Shown piece after piece: positions 33,449-41,957 of a stretch of DNA of 61,217 nt; within the stretch, counting starts at the first letter, position 1, and each line of letters starts with the position of its first letter. Below the pieces are notes generated by a model. It worked only from the letters and a program-made list of their open reading frames with translations. It had not been told where the DNA came from and made no database searches. The DNA comes from Nocardia pneumoniae NBRC 100136. Lineage in GTDB: Bacteria; Actinomycetota; Actinomycetes; Mycobacteriales; Mycobacteriaceae. Position numbers and translations under genes: made by a program. Where the stretch lies: positions 1 through 61,217 of the forward strand of contig NZ_BAGF01000055.1 of assembly GCF_000308755.1 (NCBI RefSeq). The letters are read 5' to 3'.

Positions 33449-34312
33449 TCACGGCAGGGTCAGGATCTCGGCCCCCGACTCGGTCACGACCAGGGTGTGC
33501 TCGAACTGCGCGGTCCACTTGCGGTCCTTGGTGACGACCGTCCAGCCGTCGTCCCAGATCTCGTAATCGATGCCGCCGAGGTTGATCATCGGCTCGATGG
33601 TGAACGTCATGCCCGGTTCGATGACGGTCTCCACCGCGGGCTGGTCGTAGTGCAGCACGACCAAGCCGCTGTGGAAGGTGGGGCCGACGCCGTGGCCGGT
33701 GAAGTCGCGCACCACGCCGTAGCCGAAGCGGTTGGCGTAGGACTCGATGACCCGCCCGATCACGTTGAGCGCGCGGCCGGGCCGGACGGCCTTGATGGCC
33801 CGCATGGTGGCCTCCTCGGTCCGCTCGACGAGCAGGCGCACCTCCTCGTCCACGTCACCGGCCAGGAAGGTCTTGTTGGTGTCGCCGTGCACGCCGTGGA
33901 TGTAGGCCGTGACATCGATGTTGACGATGTCGCCGTCCTCGATCACGGTGGAGTCCGGGATCCCGTGGCAGATCACCTCGTTCAGCGAGGTGCAGCAGGA
34001 TTTCGGAAATCCCTTGTAGCCCAGGGTCGACGGATACGCCCCGTGGTCGCACAGGTACTCGTGCGCGATGCGGTCCAGTTCGTCGGTGGTGACGCCCGGC
34101 GCGACCGCCTTGCCCGCCTCTTGGAGGGCCTGCGCCGCGATCTGGCCCGCGATCCGCATCTTCTCGATCGTCTCCGCGGTCTGCACCCAGGGCTCGCGCC
34201 CCTCGTTGGCGGTCTTCTTCCACGCGTACTCCGGGCGCTCGATGGCGCGCGGGACTTCACGGGTGGGCGACAGCGTGCCGGGGACAAGCGGCTTGCGGGT
34301 GCGGACAGACAT
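33449..34312 (-). CDS. map: Methionine aminopeptidase (type I with N-terminal extension)
   Basis: 287 residues from ATG 34310-34312 (MSVRTRKPLVPGTLSPTREVPR). The pita-bread metalloprotease ligands are visible: NIDVTAYIHGVHGDTNKTF (Asp, Asp), GHGVGPTFHSG (His), FTIEPMI (Glu) and QFEHTLVV (Glu). The ~40-residue Pro-rich N-terminal extension (VPRAIERPEYAWKK) is the hallmark of MapB-type actinobacterial enzymes (Rv2861c-like). It removes initiator Met from nascent proteins. cobQ follows on the same strand. Confidence 0.97.
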   Translation of the reverse strand: MSVRTRKPLVPGTLSPTREVPRAIERPEYAWKKTANEGREPWVQTAETIEKMRIAGQIAAQALQEAGKAVAPGVTTDELDRIAHEYLCDHGAYPSTLGYKGFPKSCCTSLNEVICHGIPDSTVIEDGDIVNIDVTAYIHGVHGDTNKTFLAGDVDEEVRLLVERTEEATMRAIKAVRPGRALNVIGRVIESYANRFGYGVVRDFTGHGVGPTFHSGLVVLHYDQPAVETVIEPGMTFTIEPMINLGGIDYEIWDDGWTVVTKDRKWTAQFEHTLVVTESGAEILTLP

Positions 34313-34368
34313 AGCGAACAGCGTAATCGGCCGGTCGGACCGACGCCGAAGGCGAGCCGGAATAGTTT

Positions 34369-34382
34369 CGGACCACGGTCCG
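34369..34382. promoter_or_regulatory. TetR-type operator between map and the LLM gene
   Basis: CGGACC-AC-GGTCCG has perfect 6-bp arms and AT-rich edges (TTT on each side). It lies 49 bp upstream of the LLM start codon. A larger 9-bp repeat, ATAGTTTCG (34362-34370) with CGAAACTAT (34403-34411), overlaps it. No TetR gene is in the window. Confidence 0.5.
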
Positions 34383-34430
34383 TTTAGAGTGCTGGTTGAC
34401 ATCGAAACTATTCGAAAAGAGGCTCGAACC

Positions 34431-35453
34431 GTGGAACTGGGACTGACGACGTTCGCGGAGCTCTATCCCGTCGGCGACCGGCCCGCACCGACCGCGGCCC
34501 AGCGGCTGCGCGAAGTGGTCGAGGAGGCCGTCGCCACCGAGCGGGCCGGACTCGACGTCTACGGCGTCGGTGAGCACCACCGCAAGGACTTCGCCGCCTC
34601 CTCCCCCGCGGTCGTGCTCGCGGCGATCGCCGCACGCACCGAGCGGATCCGGCTCACCAGCGCGGTCAGCGTGTTGAGCTCGGACGATCCGGTCCGGGTG
34701 TACCAGGACTTCGCGACGCTGGACGGCCTGTCCGCCGGCCGCGCCGAGCTGATGGCCGGGCGCGGCTCGTTCACCGAATCGTTCCCCCTGTTCGGCTACG
34801 ACCTGGCCGACTACGACGAACTGTTCGAGGAGAAGCTGGCGCTGCTGCTGCGTATTCGCCAGGACGAGCCGGTCACCTGGAGCGGCAAATTCCGTCCGCC
34901 GCTGCGCGACACCGTCGTCTACCCGCGCACCGACCATCGGCCGCTGCCGGTCTGGATCGCGGTGGGCGGCAGCCCGGAATCGGTGATCCGTGCCGGTCTG
35001 CTCGGCCTTCCGCTGGCCATCGCGATCATCGGCGGACAGCCCGCCCGGTTCAAGCCGCTGGTAGAGCTCTACCACCGCGCTCTGGAACAGGGTGGCCACC
35101 CGAAACAGGCGGTCGCGGTGCATGCCCACGGGTATGTGGCGGACACCGACGAGCAAGCGGTTGCCGACTTCTACGAGCCCTACGCGCTGGCGATGAGCAC
35201 CATCGGGCGCGAGCGCGGATGGGGTCCCATGACTCGTGCCCAGTTCGACGCCTTGCGCGCACCGGGAGGTTCGCTGTTCGTCGGTACGTCCGACTACGTC
35301 GCCGAGAAGGTCGCCGCGGTCGGCGAAACGCTCGGATTGGACCGCTTCATGCTGCACACCAGCGTCGGCACACTGCCGCACGAAAAGGTGTTGCACACCA
35401 TCGAACTGCTCGGCGCGAAGGTTGCCCCGCGCCTTGCCGCCATCGCGGAGTGA
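34431..35453 (+). CDS. LLM-class flavin-dependent oxidoreductase
   Basis: 340 residues from GTG 34431, with an AGAGG site 8-9 bp upstream. It is a luciferase-like TIM barrel: MELGLTTFAELYP start, YGVGEHHRKDFAASSPAVVLAAIAARTERIRLTSAV, and PVWIAVGGSPESVIRAGLLGLP. It uses reduced FMN or F420 for a monooxygenase/reductase reaction of unknown substrate. A TetR-like operator precedes it. A hairpin terminator separates it from the convergent DUF4254 gene. Confidence 0.92.
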   Translation: MELGLTTFAELYPVGDRPAPTAAQRLREVVEEAVATERAGLDVYGVGEHHRKDFAASSPAVVLAAIAARTERIRLTSAVSVLSSDDPVRVYQDFATLDGLSAGRAELMAGRGSFTESFPLFGYDLADYDELFEEKLALLLRIRQDEPVTWSGKFRPPLRDTVVYPRTDHRPLPVWIAVGGSPESVIRAGLLGLPLAIAIIGGQPARFKPLVELYHRALEQGGHPKQAVAVHAHGYVADTDEQAVADFYEPYALAMSTIGRERGWGPMTRAQFDALRAPGGSLFVGTSDYVAEKVAAVGETLGLDRFMLHTSVGTLPHEKVLHTIELLGAKVAPRLAAIAE

Positions 35454-35459
35454 TTGCCT

Positions 35460-35528
35460 CGCAACGGGAGTGGCGGGCGTGCCGCGCCAGTCGACTACGC
35501 GGCACGCCGGGCACGGCGCCCCGTTGCG
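35460..35528. terminator. Nested terminator hairpin, LLM / DUF4254 convergent gap
   Basis: The inner stem GGCGTGCCGCG (35476-35486) with CGCGGCACGCC (35498-35508) is a perfect 11-bp stem with an 11-nt loop. The outer stem CGCAACGGG (35460-35468) pairs with CCCGTTGCG (35520-35528). It fills the 102-bp convergent gap. Confidence 0.7.
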
Positions 35529-35555
35529 CCCGCCGTCACTGTGCCGGTGATCTGA

Positions 35556-35999
35556 TCACTGCTCGGGCAGACGTCGGCGGCCACCGGCCACGTCGGTTAC
35601 CAGATCAGTGTACCCGTCGACCAGTTCGGCCAGCTGGTACCAATGTTTATGGGTATTGCCGCTGCCCGCGCCTTCTGCATCGATGACCTGATTCGCGTCC
35701 ACCCAGCTGCGCGCCATCCGGTCCACCACCGCACCGAGGCTTTCGGTGTGCAGCGAGGCTCCGTTGCGGTGCTGCGGCATCTCCTGCGTCACCCAGTCGT
35801 TGATATCGTCGACGAGTTCCGCGCGCCGACAGTCGATTTCGGCGATGAGGGCGATGTCCTTCAGCTGGGCGCGACGCTGATGTAGCTCGGCGAGCGCGTG
35901 TGCGGACCGTAGCAGTTCCCGATCTTGGAAACGGCGTCCCTGGAAGGCACACAATAATTGCGGCGCGGTCGGTAATGCGCCGACCGTCGGCGCGCTCAC
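35556..35999 (-). CDS. DUF4254 protein, orphan copy (paralogue A)
   Basis: 147 residues. Shared DUF4254 features: an N-terminal LPTAPQLLCAFQG, helix ELHQRRAQLKD, CRRAELVDDINDWV, the central ASLHTESLGAVVDRMARSW and the C-terminal WYQLAELVDGYTDLVTDVAGGRRRLP. It is all-helical with no signal peptide. Two further paralogues occur at 47405 and 56011. This copy has no hydrolase neighbour; a terminator separates it from the LLM gene and 233 bp without a gene precede DUF1304. The function of the family is unknown to me. Confidence 0.8.
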   Translation of the reverse strand: MSAPTVGALPTAPQLLCAFQGRRFQDRELLRSAHALAELHQRRAQLKDIALIAEIDCRRAELVDDINDWVTQEMPQHRNGASLHTESLGAVVDRMARSWVDANQVIDAEGAGSGNTHKHWYQLAELVDGYTDLVTDVAGGRRRLPEQ

Positions 36000-36232
36000 C
36001 GCCCTACTCCGAGTTCACCCGACACCAACGCTCTTTGTACCAACATGATTGGCTCTCGATTCGGTTATCCCGGTCATCGGATCGGTTGTCACAACAAGGA
36101 TAGCTGGATCATGCACGTACAGATGCACGAACGCAAGATTGCGTCCGCCCTTCTGCGGTCAAGGCCTCCTGATCACGTCGGATGCCCAGAGCCCATCGAG
36201 CGCAATCGATTTCGGCGCCCACGGACGGCATC

Positions 36233-36613
36233 TCACAGCCGGGCCAACGCGGCCAGCAACGTGAGCGCGGGCAGCGTGCCCTGTATTACGGCACCTCTGG
36301 CGAACCGGCGGTCGTGGGCCACCAGAACGACCGCGGCGGCCAGCATCGACCCGCATCCCGCCAATACCAATGCCCAGCCCGCCTCCGGGACCGACCGCAC
36401 GAGCGCCACGCCCACCAGCGTCGCCACCGCGAGGAACAGGTTGTAGAAGCCTTGGTTGAACGCCCACGGCCGCGCCGCGGGCATATCGCCCTCGGACATC
36501 TGAAAGATCCCCTTGTACACCTTGGGATCGGTGAACCGCACAGACTCCATGACGAAGATGCCGATGTGGAGCAGGGCGGCCGCGACCGCCAGCGCCTGGA
36601 CAACCCAGAGCAT
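36233..36613 (-). CDS. DUF1304 small integral membrane protein
   Basis: 126 residues with four predicted membrane segments. It has the family pattern ALLHIGIFVMESVRFTDPKVYKGIF, then ARPWAFNQGFYNLFLAVATLVGVAL. The His/Glu in the first helix and N-Q-G-F-Y-N are conserved in DUF1304. The function is not known. A GGAGGT-like site precedes the ATG at 36613. It is divergent from pknK across a 466-bp region. Confidence 0.9.
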   Translation of the reverse strand: MLWVVQALAVAAALLHIGIFVMESVRFTDPKVYKGIFQMSEGDMPAARPWAFNQGFYNLFLAVATLVGVALVRSVPEAGWALVLAGCGSMLAAAVVLVAHDRRFARGAVIQGTLPALTLLAALARL

Positions 36614-37079
36614 GTGACCTCCTTACGAAGTGAACGGCCGGAGGACGTCGGCGGCGATCGCGGATCATTGGCGAGCCGACGCGGACGGCTTGGGCGACTC
36701 CGGTATGCCGACGCGCATCCTATGACCCGGCCCGCGTCGGCCTCCGCAACGCACCGTCGACACGCCGCCGCTCAGGTCACCCGACAGCTCGAACGCACGA
36801 CGCACGTTGCCCGTCCGGATACAGCTCGGGCGCTTCCTGGTCGAGGCCGAGCGCATCGAGCGCCTGGTCGACGCCCGCGGCGTCCATCGCGGCCGAGGTG
36901 AGCGTCAGCGGGGATGTCGCCGGTCGGGATCGCGTCGCCGGTCCACCGCCGGAGCGAGGTGAACAATATCGTCGATCGCCTCCCGGTTATAGCGATCGCA
37001 ATAACCGAACCGGAAGGTTCGCCAGGCATAAACTGGGTATCTATCGCAGGACCGTAGACACCCGAGGCAGAGCAGGGCA
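36614..37079. other. 466-bp divergent regulatory region (DUF1304 / pknK)
   Basis: No supportable gene. The right half carries two adjacent palindromes 58-96 bp upstream of pknK (described separately). The left half is Pro/Arg-type high-GC sequence with short open frames on the minus strand that resemble no family; a stretch coding GVDQALDALGLDQEAPELY (about 36800-36880, minus) looks protein-like but is isolated. Confidence 0.45.
36984..37021. promoter_or_regulatory. Twin palindromes upstream of pknK
   Basis: 36984-37007 is a 24-bp near-perfect palindrome: arms CGGTTAT (36984-36990) and ATAACCG (37001-37007) around GCGATCGC, with a single A/A mismatch pair. It overlaps by two bases a second inverted repeat, CGAACC-GGAA-GGTTCG (37006-37021). 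The pknK ATG is at 37080. Confidence 0.6.
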
Positions 37080-40000
37080 ATGGCTGGTTCGGACCCGTTC
37101 GCCACACAGCGCGATCGGCCTTCAGGTATCGAGCAGGAACTGGAGGGCGCGGGTCTCGACGACCCTCAGGTGATCGGCAAAGGCGGTTTCGGCGTGGTCT
37201 ACCGCTGCCGCCAGCGTGCGCTGAATCGCAGCGTCGCGGTGAAGGTCCTCACCGGGCGGCCGGATCTGGAGCCGGAGAATGTCGAGCGGTTCCTGCGCGA
37301 GCAGCAGGCGATGGGCGCGCTGTCGGGGCACCCGAACATCGTGCCGATCCTGCACGTAGGAACGACCGACAGCGGACGCCCCTATCTGGTGATGCCGTAT
37401 CACTCGCAGGGTTCCTTGGCCAACCGCATCCGCCGGGAGAATTTCCTGCCCTGGCAAGAGGCCATCGGGATCATCATCAAGCTATCCGGGGCCCTGGAGA
37501 CCGCGCATCGCGCGGGGATTCTGCATCGCGACATCAAACCGGACAACGTCCTGCTCACCGACTACGGCGAGCCGCAGCTCACCGACTTCGGGATCGCCCG
37601 TATCGAAGGCGGTTTCGAGACCGCGGCCGGAGTGGTCACCGGCTCCCCGGCGTTCACCGCGCCCGAGGTCCTGCGCTCGGGTGTGCCGTCGGTGGCCTCC
37701 GACGTCTATGGACTCGGCGCGACGCTGTTCGCCATGATCACCGGTCACGCGGCATACGAACGCCGCTCCGGCGAGCAGATCGTCGCCCAGTTCCTGCGCA
37801 TCGCCTCCGATCCGCTCCCGGACCTGCGCCCCGACGGCATTCCCGACGACGTGTGCGCCGCCATCGAGACCAGCATGTCGCACGATCCGGCGAACCGTCC
37901 GCGCTCCGCCGCCGCGTTCGGCGAATTGCTGCGCGATATCCAGCGCGCCAACGGACTGCCGGTCCAGAACATGACGCTGCCGACCGTCGACCATGCGATC
38001 TCGATACAGGAAGACCTCAGCACCCGGCCCATGGCCGCCACGGCGCGACACCCCTCTGCCCACCCCAAGACGCCGCCCACACCGGAGACGAAGTTCCGCC
38101 CGGCGATGTCCTCCCGTCCGCTGGTCCGCCGCGATCGCCTGATGGACGCGTTGCAAACCGAGCCTCGACCGCGGCTTGCCGTCATCCACGCCCCGGCCGG
38201 GTTCGGCAAGAGCACGCTGGCCGCCCAGTGGGCCAAGCGGATGGCCGAAACCGATGGTGTGAAGGTGGCGTGGTTGAACGCCGACCGGGACGACAACAAC
38301 GTCGTCTGGTTCCTCACCCACCTGATCGAGGCGTTCAACCGGGCGAGCCCGGAGCTGGCGCCCCAGCTGGCGCGGATACTCGAAGAGGGTGACGACAGCG
38401 CCGCTCGCTATGTGCTCACCACGCTGATCGACAGCATCCACAAACGCGGCGATCGGTTCGCGCTCGTCATCGACGACTGGGATCGGGTCACCGACCCGGC
38501 CGCCGTCGACGCCTTGCATTTCCTGGTCGAGCAGGGCTCTGCGCACCTGCAGATCATCCTGACCAGCCGATCGGTCGAGAGCTTGCCGCTCGGCACCATG
38601 CGGGTTCGCCATGAGATCGTCGAAATCGATGCCGCCGCATTGCGTTTCGACGCCGAGGAGGCGCGCGCGTTCTTTGCCGAGCAGAGCGGTGTCGCACTGG
38701 CCGACAAGGAGAGCGCCGAGCTGCGCGACTGCACCGAAGGCTGGGCGGCCGGATTGCAGCTGGCGTCGCTGTCGCTGCGCGAGCACCCCGACCCAGCGAC
38801 GCTGATCGCTCACCTGTCCGGGCGCCATCACACCATCGGCGAATACCTGGCCGAGAACGTGCTCGACACCGTCGAGCCGGATCTGCTCGACGTCCTGCTG
38901 AAAACCTCGCTGCCCGAACGCGTCTGCGGCAGCCTGGTCACCGCGCTGACCGGCCGGCCGCACGGTCAGGCCGTGCTGGAGAACCTCGAACGCCGCAATC
39001 TGTTCCTGCGCCGGATCGACGAAGACGGTGAATGGTTCCGCTACCACCATCTGTTCCTGGAGTTCCTGCGGCAGCGACTTGAACGCGACCATCCCGAGCA
39101 GGTGCCCGAACTGCACCGTGCGACCGCCGCCTGGTTCGCCGAGCACGAAATGCTCAGCGAAGCCATCGATCACGCGCTGGCCTGCGGCGACGAGAAGAAT
39201 GCCGTCGACTTCCTGGAGGCGAAGGGCCGCGCCCTGGTGCAGGACGGTCAGCTCGCGACGTTCCTTGGCCTGGTCGCCAAACTTCCCCCGGCGGAAGCCT
39301 GCGCACGCCCGCGACTGCAGATCGGTGTCGCGTGGACGAATGCCCTGCTGCGCCGGACCACCGACCTGCATGCCGCGTTGCGGCTGATCCGGGCGTCACT
39401 GGAGAAGGCTCCGGAGCCCGATCCCGATGTCGCGGTGGAGGCCGACCTCATCGAATGCGTGGAGCACGTGTTCGCCGACCGGCCCGAAGGCGTGGACGCC
39501 GTGGTCGCCGCGTGCCTGAACCGAGCCGACACGCTGGGGCCGTGGGCGCTCGGAGCGGCCGCGAACCTCGCCGCGTTCTCCGCCAGCTGCCGATTCGACT
39601 ACGACCGAGCGCGCGAATGGCACGACTGGGCCGCCCCCTACTACCGGGAGACCCGCAACACCTTCAGCCTGATGTACAGCAACAGCCTGGTCGGCATCGC
39701 GGCGCGGGAACAGCTCGATATCGCCGCGGCCGAACGCAGCTTCCGCACCGCCCTGCACATCGCCACCACCTCCGCGGGCCCGCAGTCCTACGCCGCACGG
39801 TTGGCCGGCGCTCTGCTCGGCGACTTGCTCTACGAACGCGACCAGCTCGCCGCCGCGGAACGACTGCTGGACGAGGCGGGGCGGCTCGGCACCGAAGGCG
39901 GGCCGGTCGAATTCATGATGGCCGCCTACGCTACGGGCGCGCGGATCAAGGCTCTGCGAGGCGACCTCGCGGCCGCCGCGCGCCGCCTGGACGAAGGCGC

Positions 40001-40508
40001 CGAGGCCGCGCGCGCCCTGAAGCTGCCGCGGCTGGCCACCCGGATCGCCAACGAGCAGGTCCGGCTCGGACTCACCGCGACTTACGTCACCGAACCGCCG
40101 GTCGGTGAGGACGGCATCTCGGCGATGGCCGCGGAAATGCGCGAGGATTCCGCGATCCGGATGCTGCTGCGGTCCGGAGCCGCGAAACGGGCGGCCGCCG
40201 CGGTCGCGCGCGCCCAGCAGTTGCGCGATGGGATCGACACCGCGCGACGCCCACGGGCCGCGGCGCAGGCACAGTTGCTGCTGGCCTCCTGCCTCGCGGC
40301 GGCCGGGAGGACCGACGCCGCGAAGGACGCCCTGGTGCCGGTGGTGGCCAAGCACGCCGACGTGGGTCTCATCCGGCCGCTGCTCGACGAAGGCACGTGG
40401 ATCACGTCTCTGTTGCACACCCTGAATTACGATTTGCGCGAAGGCCTTTGGAAAGACGAATGGCCGATCGTCCCCCCAGCTTTTCTGCGCAGGTTGCTGG
40501 AACGCTGA
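37080..40508 (+). CDS. pknK: Serine/threonine protein kinase PknK-type with MalT-like ATPase module
   Basis: 1142 residues. Kinase domain ~30-290: glycine loop GKGGFGVVYRC, catalytic Lys55 in VAVK, HRDIKPDN at 149-156, and DFG at 169-171. After a Pro-rich linker comes a STAND/MalT-like ATPase with P-loop APAGFGKST (371-379) and Walker B VIDDWD, then ~500 residues of helical TPR-like repeats. This is the PknK architecture (Rv3080c-like, about 1110 residues). There is no C-terminal LuxR HTH. It probably couples stress or growth-phase signals to transcription and translation. Its promoter contains two strong palindromes. Confidence 0.95.
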   Translation: MAGSDPFATQRDRPSGIEQELEGAGLDDPQVIGKGGFGVVYRCRQRALNRSVAVKVLTGRPDLEPENVERFLREQQAMGALSGHPNIVPILHVGTTDSGRPYLVMPYHSQGSLANRIRRENFLPWQEAIGIIIKLSGALETAHRAGILHRDIKPDNVLLTDYGEPQLTDFGIARIEGGFETAAGVVTGSPAFTAPEVLRSGVPSVASDVYGLGATLFAMITGHAAYERRSGEQIVAQFLRIASDPLPDLRPDGIPDDVCAAIETSMSHDPANRPRSAAAFGELLRDIQRANGLPVQNMTLPTVDHAISIQEDLSTRPMAATARHPSAHPKTPPTPETKFRPAMSSRPLVRRDRLMDALQTEPRPRLAVIHAPAGFGKSTLAAQWAKRMAETDGVKVAWLNADRDDNNVVWFLTHLIEAFNRASPELAPQLARILEEGDDSAARYVLTTLIDSIHKRGDRFALVIDDWDRVTDPAAVDALHFLVEQGSAHLQIILTSRSVESLPLGTMRVRHEIVEIDAAALRFDAEEARAFFAEQSGVALADKESAELRDCTEGWAAGLQLASLSLREHPDPATLIAHLSGRHHTIGEYLAENVLDTVEPDLLDVLLKTSLPERVCGSLVTALTGRPHGQAVLENLERRNLFLRRIDEDGEWFRYHHLFLEFLRQRLERDHPEQVPELHRATAAWFAEHEMLSEAIDHALACGDEKNAVDFLEAKGRALVQDGQLATFLGLVAKLPPAEACARPRLQIGVAWTNALLRRTTDLHAALRLIRASLEKAPEPDPDVAVEADLIECVEHVFADRPEGVDAVVAACLNRADTLGPWALGAAANLAAFSASCRFDYDRAREWHDWAAPYYRETRNTFSLMYSNSLVGIAAREQLDIAAAERSFRTALHIATTSAGPQSYAARLAGALLGDLLYERDQLAAAERLLDEAGRLGTEGGPVEFMMAAYATGARIKALRGDLAAAARRLDEGAEAARALKLPRLATRIANEQVRLGLTATYVTEPPVGEDGISAMAAEMREDSAIRMLLRSGAAKRAAAAVARAQQLRDGIDTARRPRAAAQAQLLLASCLAAAGRTDAAKDALVPVVAKHADVGLIRPLLDEGTWITSLLHTLNYDLREGLWKDEWPIVPPAFLRRLLER

Positions 40509-40542
40509 ATACCTTGTGGCAGGCGGGCTTCCCCCGAATGCC

Positions 40543-41838
40543 TTACAGCACAGGTTGCGGTCCGCGAGAGCTATCCGTGTCGAGGATGTGCAGCACCCAC
40601 CGGCCCTTGCCGTCGGCTTTGGCGCGGTAGAGGCCGGTGTCGGCGGCGTCGAGCAGCGATTCCGCGTCCGCGCCCGCGACCGCGGTGACGACCGCGCCGA
40701 TGCTGATGGACATGCGCAGCCGCCGGTCGCCCGCGATGATCGGATCGACCAGCGCTTCGAGCAGGCTGTTCGCCACGGCGGCCACCCGGTGGTCGCTGGC
40801 GGGCGGCGGGATCAGCGCGACGAACTCGTCACCGCCGATGCGGGCGATCAGGCAACCCGAGCCGCGCACGCTGTCCTGCAAACGCGCGGCGACGGCGGTG
40901 AGGATCTGGTCGCCCGTTCCGTGGCCGTAGCGGTCGTTGACGTGTTTGAAGCGATCGATGTCGACGAAACACAACCCGGCGCGGTCGCCGTTGCCGGCGC
41001 TCGCGATCATCTCGTCGATCCGTTCGATGAGATGCCGCCGGTTCGGCAGCCCGGTGAGCGGGTCGTGGCGAGCCTGCCGGTGCAGCTCTTCGCGCATCCG
41101 GTGCTGCTCGGTCACGTCTTCGCCGACGGCGAGCAGATAGTCGCTCTGCCCATCCACGCCCTTGACGAAGGTGATGGCGAACGACGCCCACCCGTAGCTG
41201 TCGTCGGCGCGACGAATCCGCTGCTCCAGTTTCACGGTGCCGCGCCCGGCCGGGACCAGCTGCTCGTAGACCAGCGTCCGGATGCCGTCGCGGTCATTGG
41301 GGTGCGCGAAGTCGTAGACCGATACCCCGCGCAGGGTTTCCACCGGGACTCCGATCATGTCGGCCAGGCCGCGGTTGGCGTCCAGCAGCGTCCCGTCGGT
41401 GTCGCCGATGGCGATGGCGATGGCGGCGTTGTCGAAGACGACGCGGAATCGCTCGTCGGCCGCTCGGGTCGCGTCACCCAGCGTATCCGGGTGCCCCGGG
41501 TCGTGCGGGCGCAGCCGCGCTTCGTACCCTTGCCCGACCGCGGCGAGCAGCGCCGCGAGCCGCCTGCTGCCGTTCGGCTGCCCGGCGCGTTCGGCCAATT
41601 CGAACAACACCTCGGCGGACACACTGGGTACGGAGGGGGCGATCACCCCCGCGGAGGCCAGCTCGGCGCCCACGCGGGCGCCAACGGCGGCGTCGAAGGG
41701 TTCGGCTTCGAGGCCGGAGACCAGCTCTTCGACCAGGCCGAGAAGGAGGACCTCGGGGGCGGGCACGGACTCACCGGTGACGGCCCGCAATGCCCGCCAC
41801 CACGAGTTCGCCAGCCTGGCGAGTTCGATCTGTTCCAC
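40543..41838 (-). CDS. PAS-GGDEF diguanylate cyclase
   Basis: 431 residues. The N-terminal ~125 residues are helical and unassigned. A PAS domain follows at about 130-255 (ERFRVVFDNAAIAIAIGDTDGTLLDANRGLADMIG) with PAC-like VGEDVTEQHRM. The GGDEF domain (about 265-425) has DPLTGLPNRRHL, FVDIDRFKHVNDRYGHGTGDQIL and an intact IGGDEF. An RxxD inhibitory I-site five residues before GGDEF is not seen, so product inhibition may be lacking. It should make cyclic di-GMP. It converges on pknK with a 34-bp gap. Confidence 0.92.
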   Translation of the reverse strand: MEQIELARLANSWWRALRAVTGESVPAPEVLLLGLVEELVSGLEAEPFDAAVGARVGAELASAGVIAPSVPSVSAEVLFELAERAGQPNGSRRLAALLAAVGQGYEARLRPHDPGHPDTLGDATRAADERFRVVFDNAAIAIAIGDTDGTLLDANRGLADMIGVPVETLRGVSVYDFAHPNDRDGIRTLVYEQLVPAGRGTVKLEQRIRRADDSYGWASFAITFVKGVDGQSDYLLAVGEDVTEQHRMREELHRQARHDPLTGLPNRRHLIERIDEMIASAGNGDRAGLCFVDIDRFKHVNDRYGHGTGDQILTAVAARLQDSVRGSGCLIARIGGDEFVALIPPPASDHRVAAVANSLLEALVDPIIAGDRRLRMSISIGAVVTAVAGADAESLLDAADTGLYRAKADGKGRWVLHILDTDSSRGPQPVL

Positions 41839-41957
41839 GCAACCCCCTCACCATTCAGGCCGGAGATAGCCCCCGACGCATCGTATCCACATATGTTCGA
41901 TACCGTCGAGTACTCCCGCTGCGAACGTATTCCCACGGCTGGTGAGGATGCGCGGTA

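Noticed and set aside
36665..37107. Minus-strand frames in the pknK-DUF1304 gap
   Set aside because: Short, overlapping, Arg/Gly-rich; one protein-like stretch but no start with RBS and no family match.
37482..39371. 629-codon minus-strand frame inside pknK
   Set aside because: pknK has clear kinase and ATPase motifs on the plus strand; the opposite frame has none.
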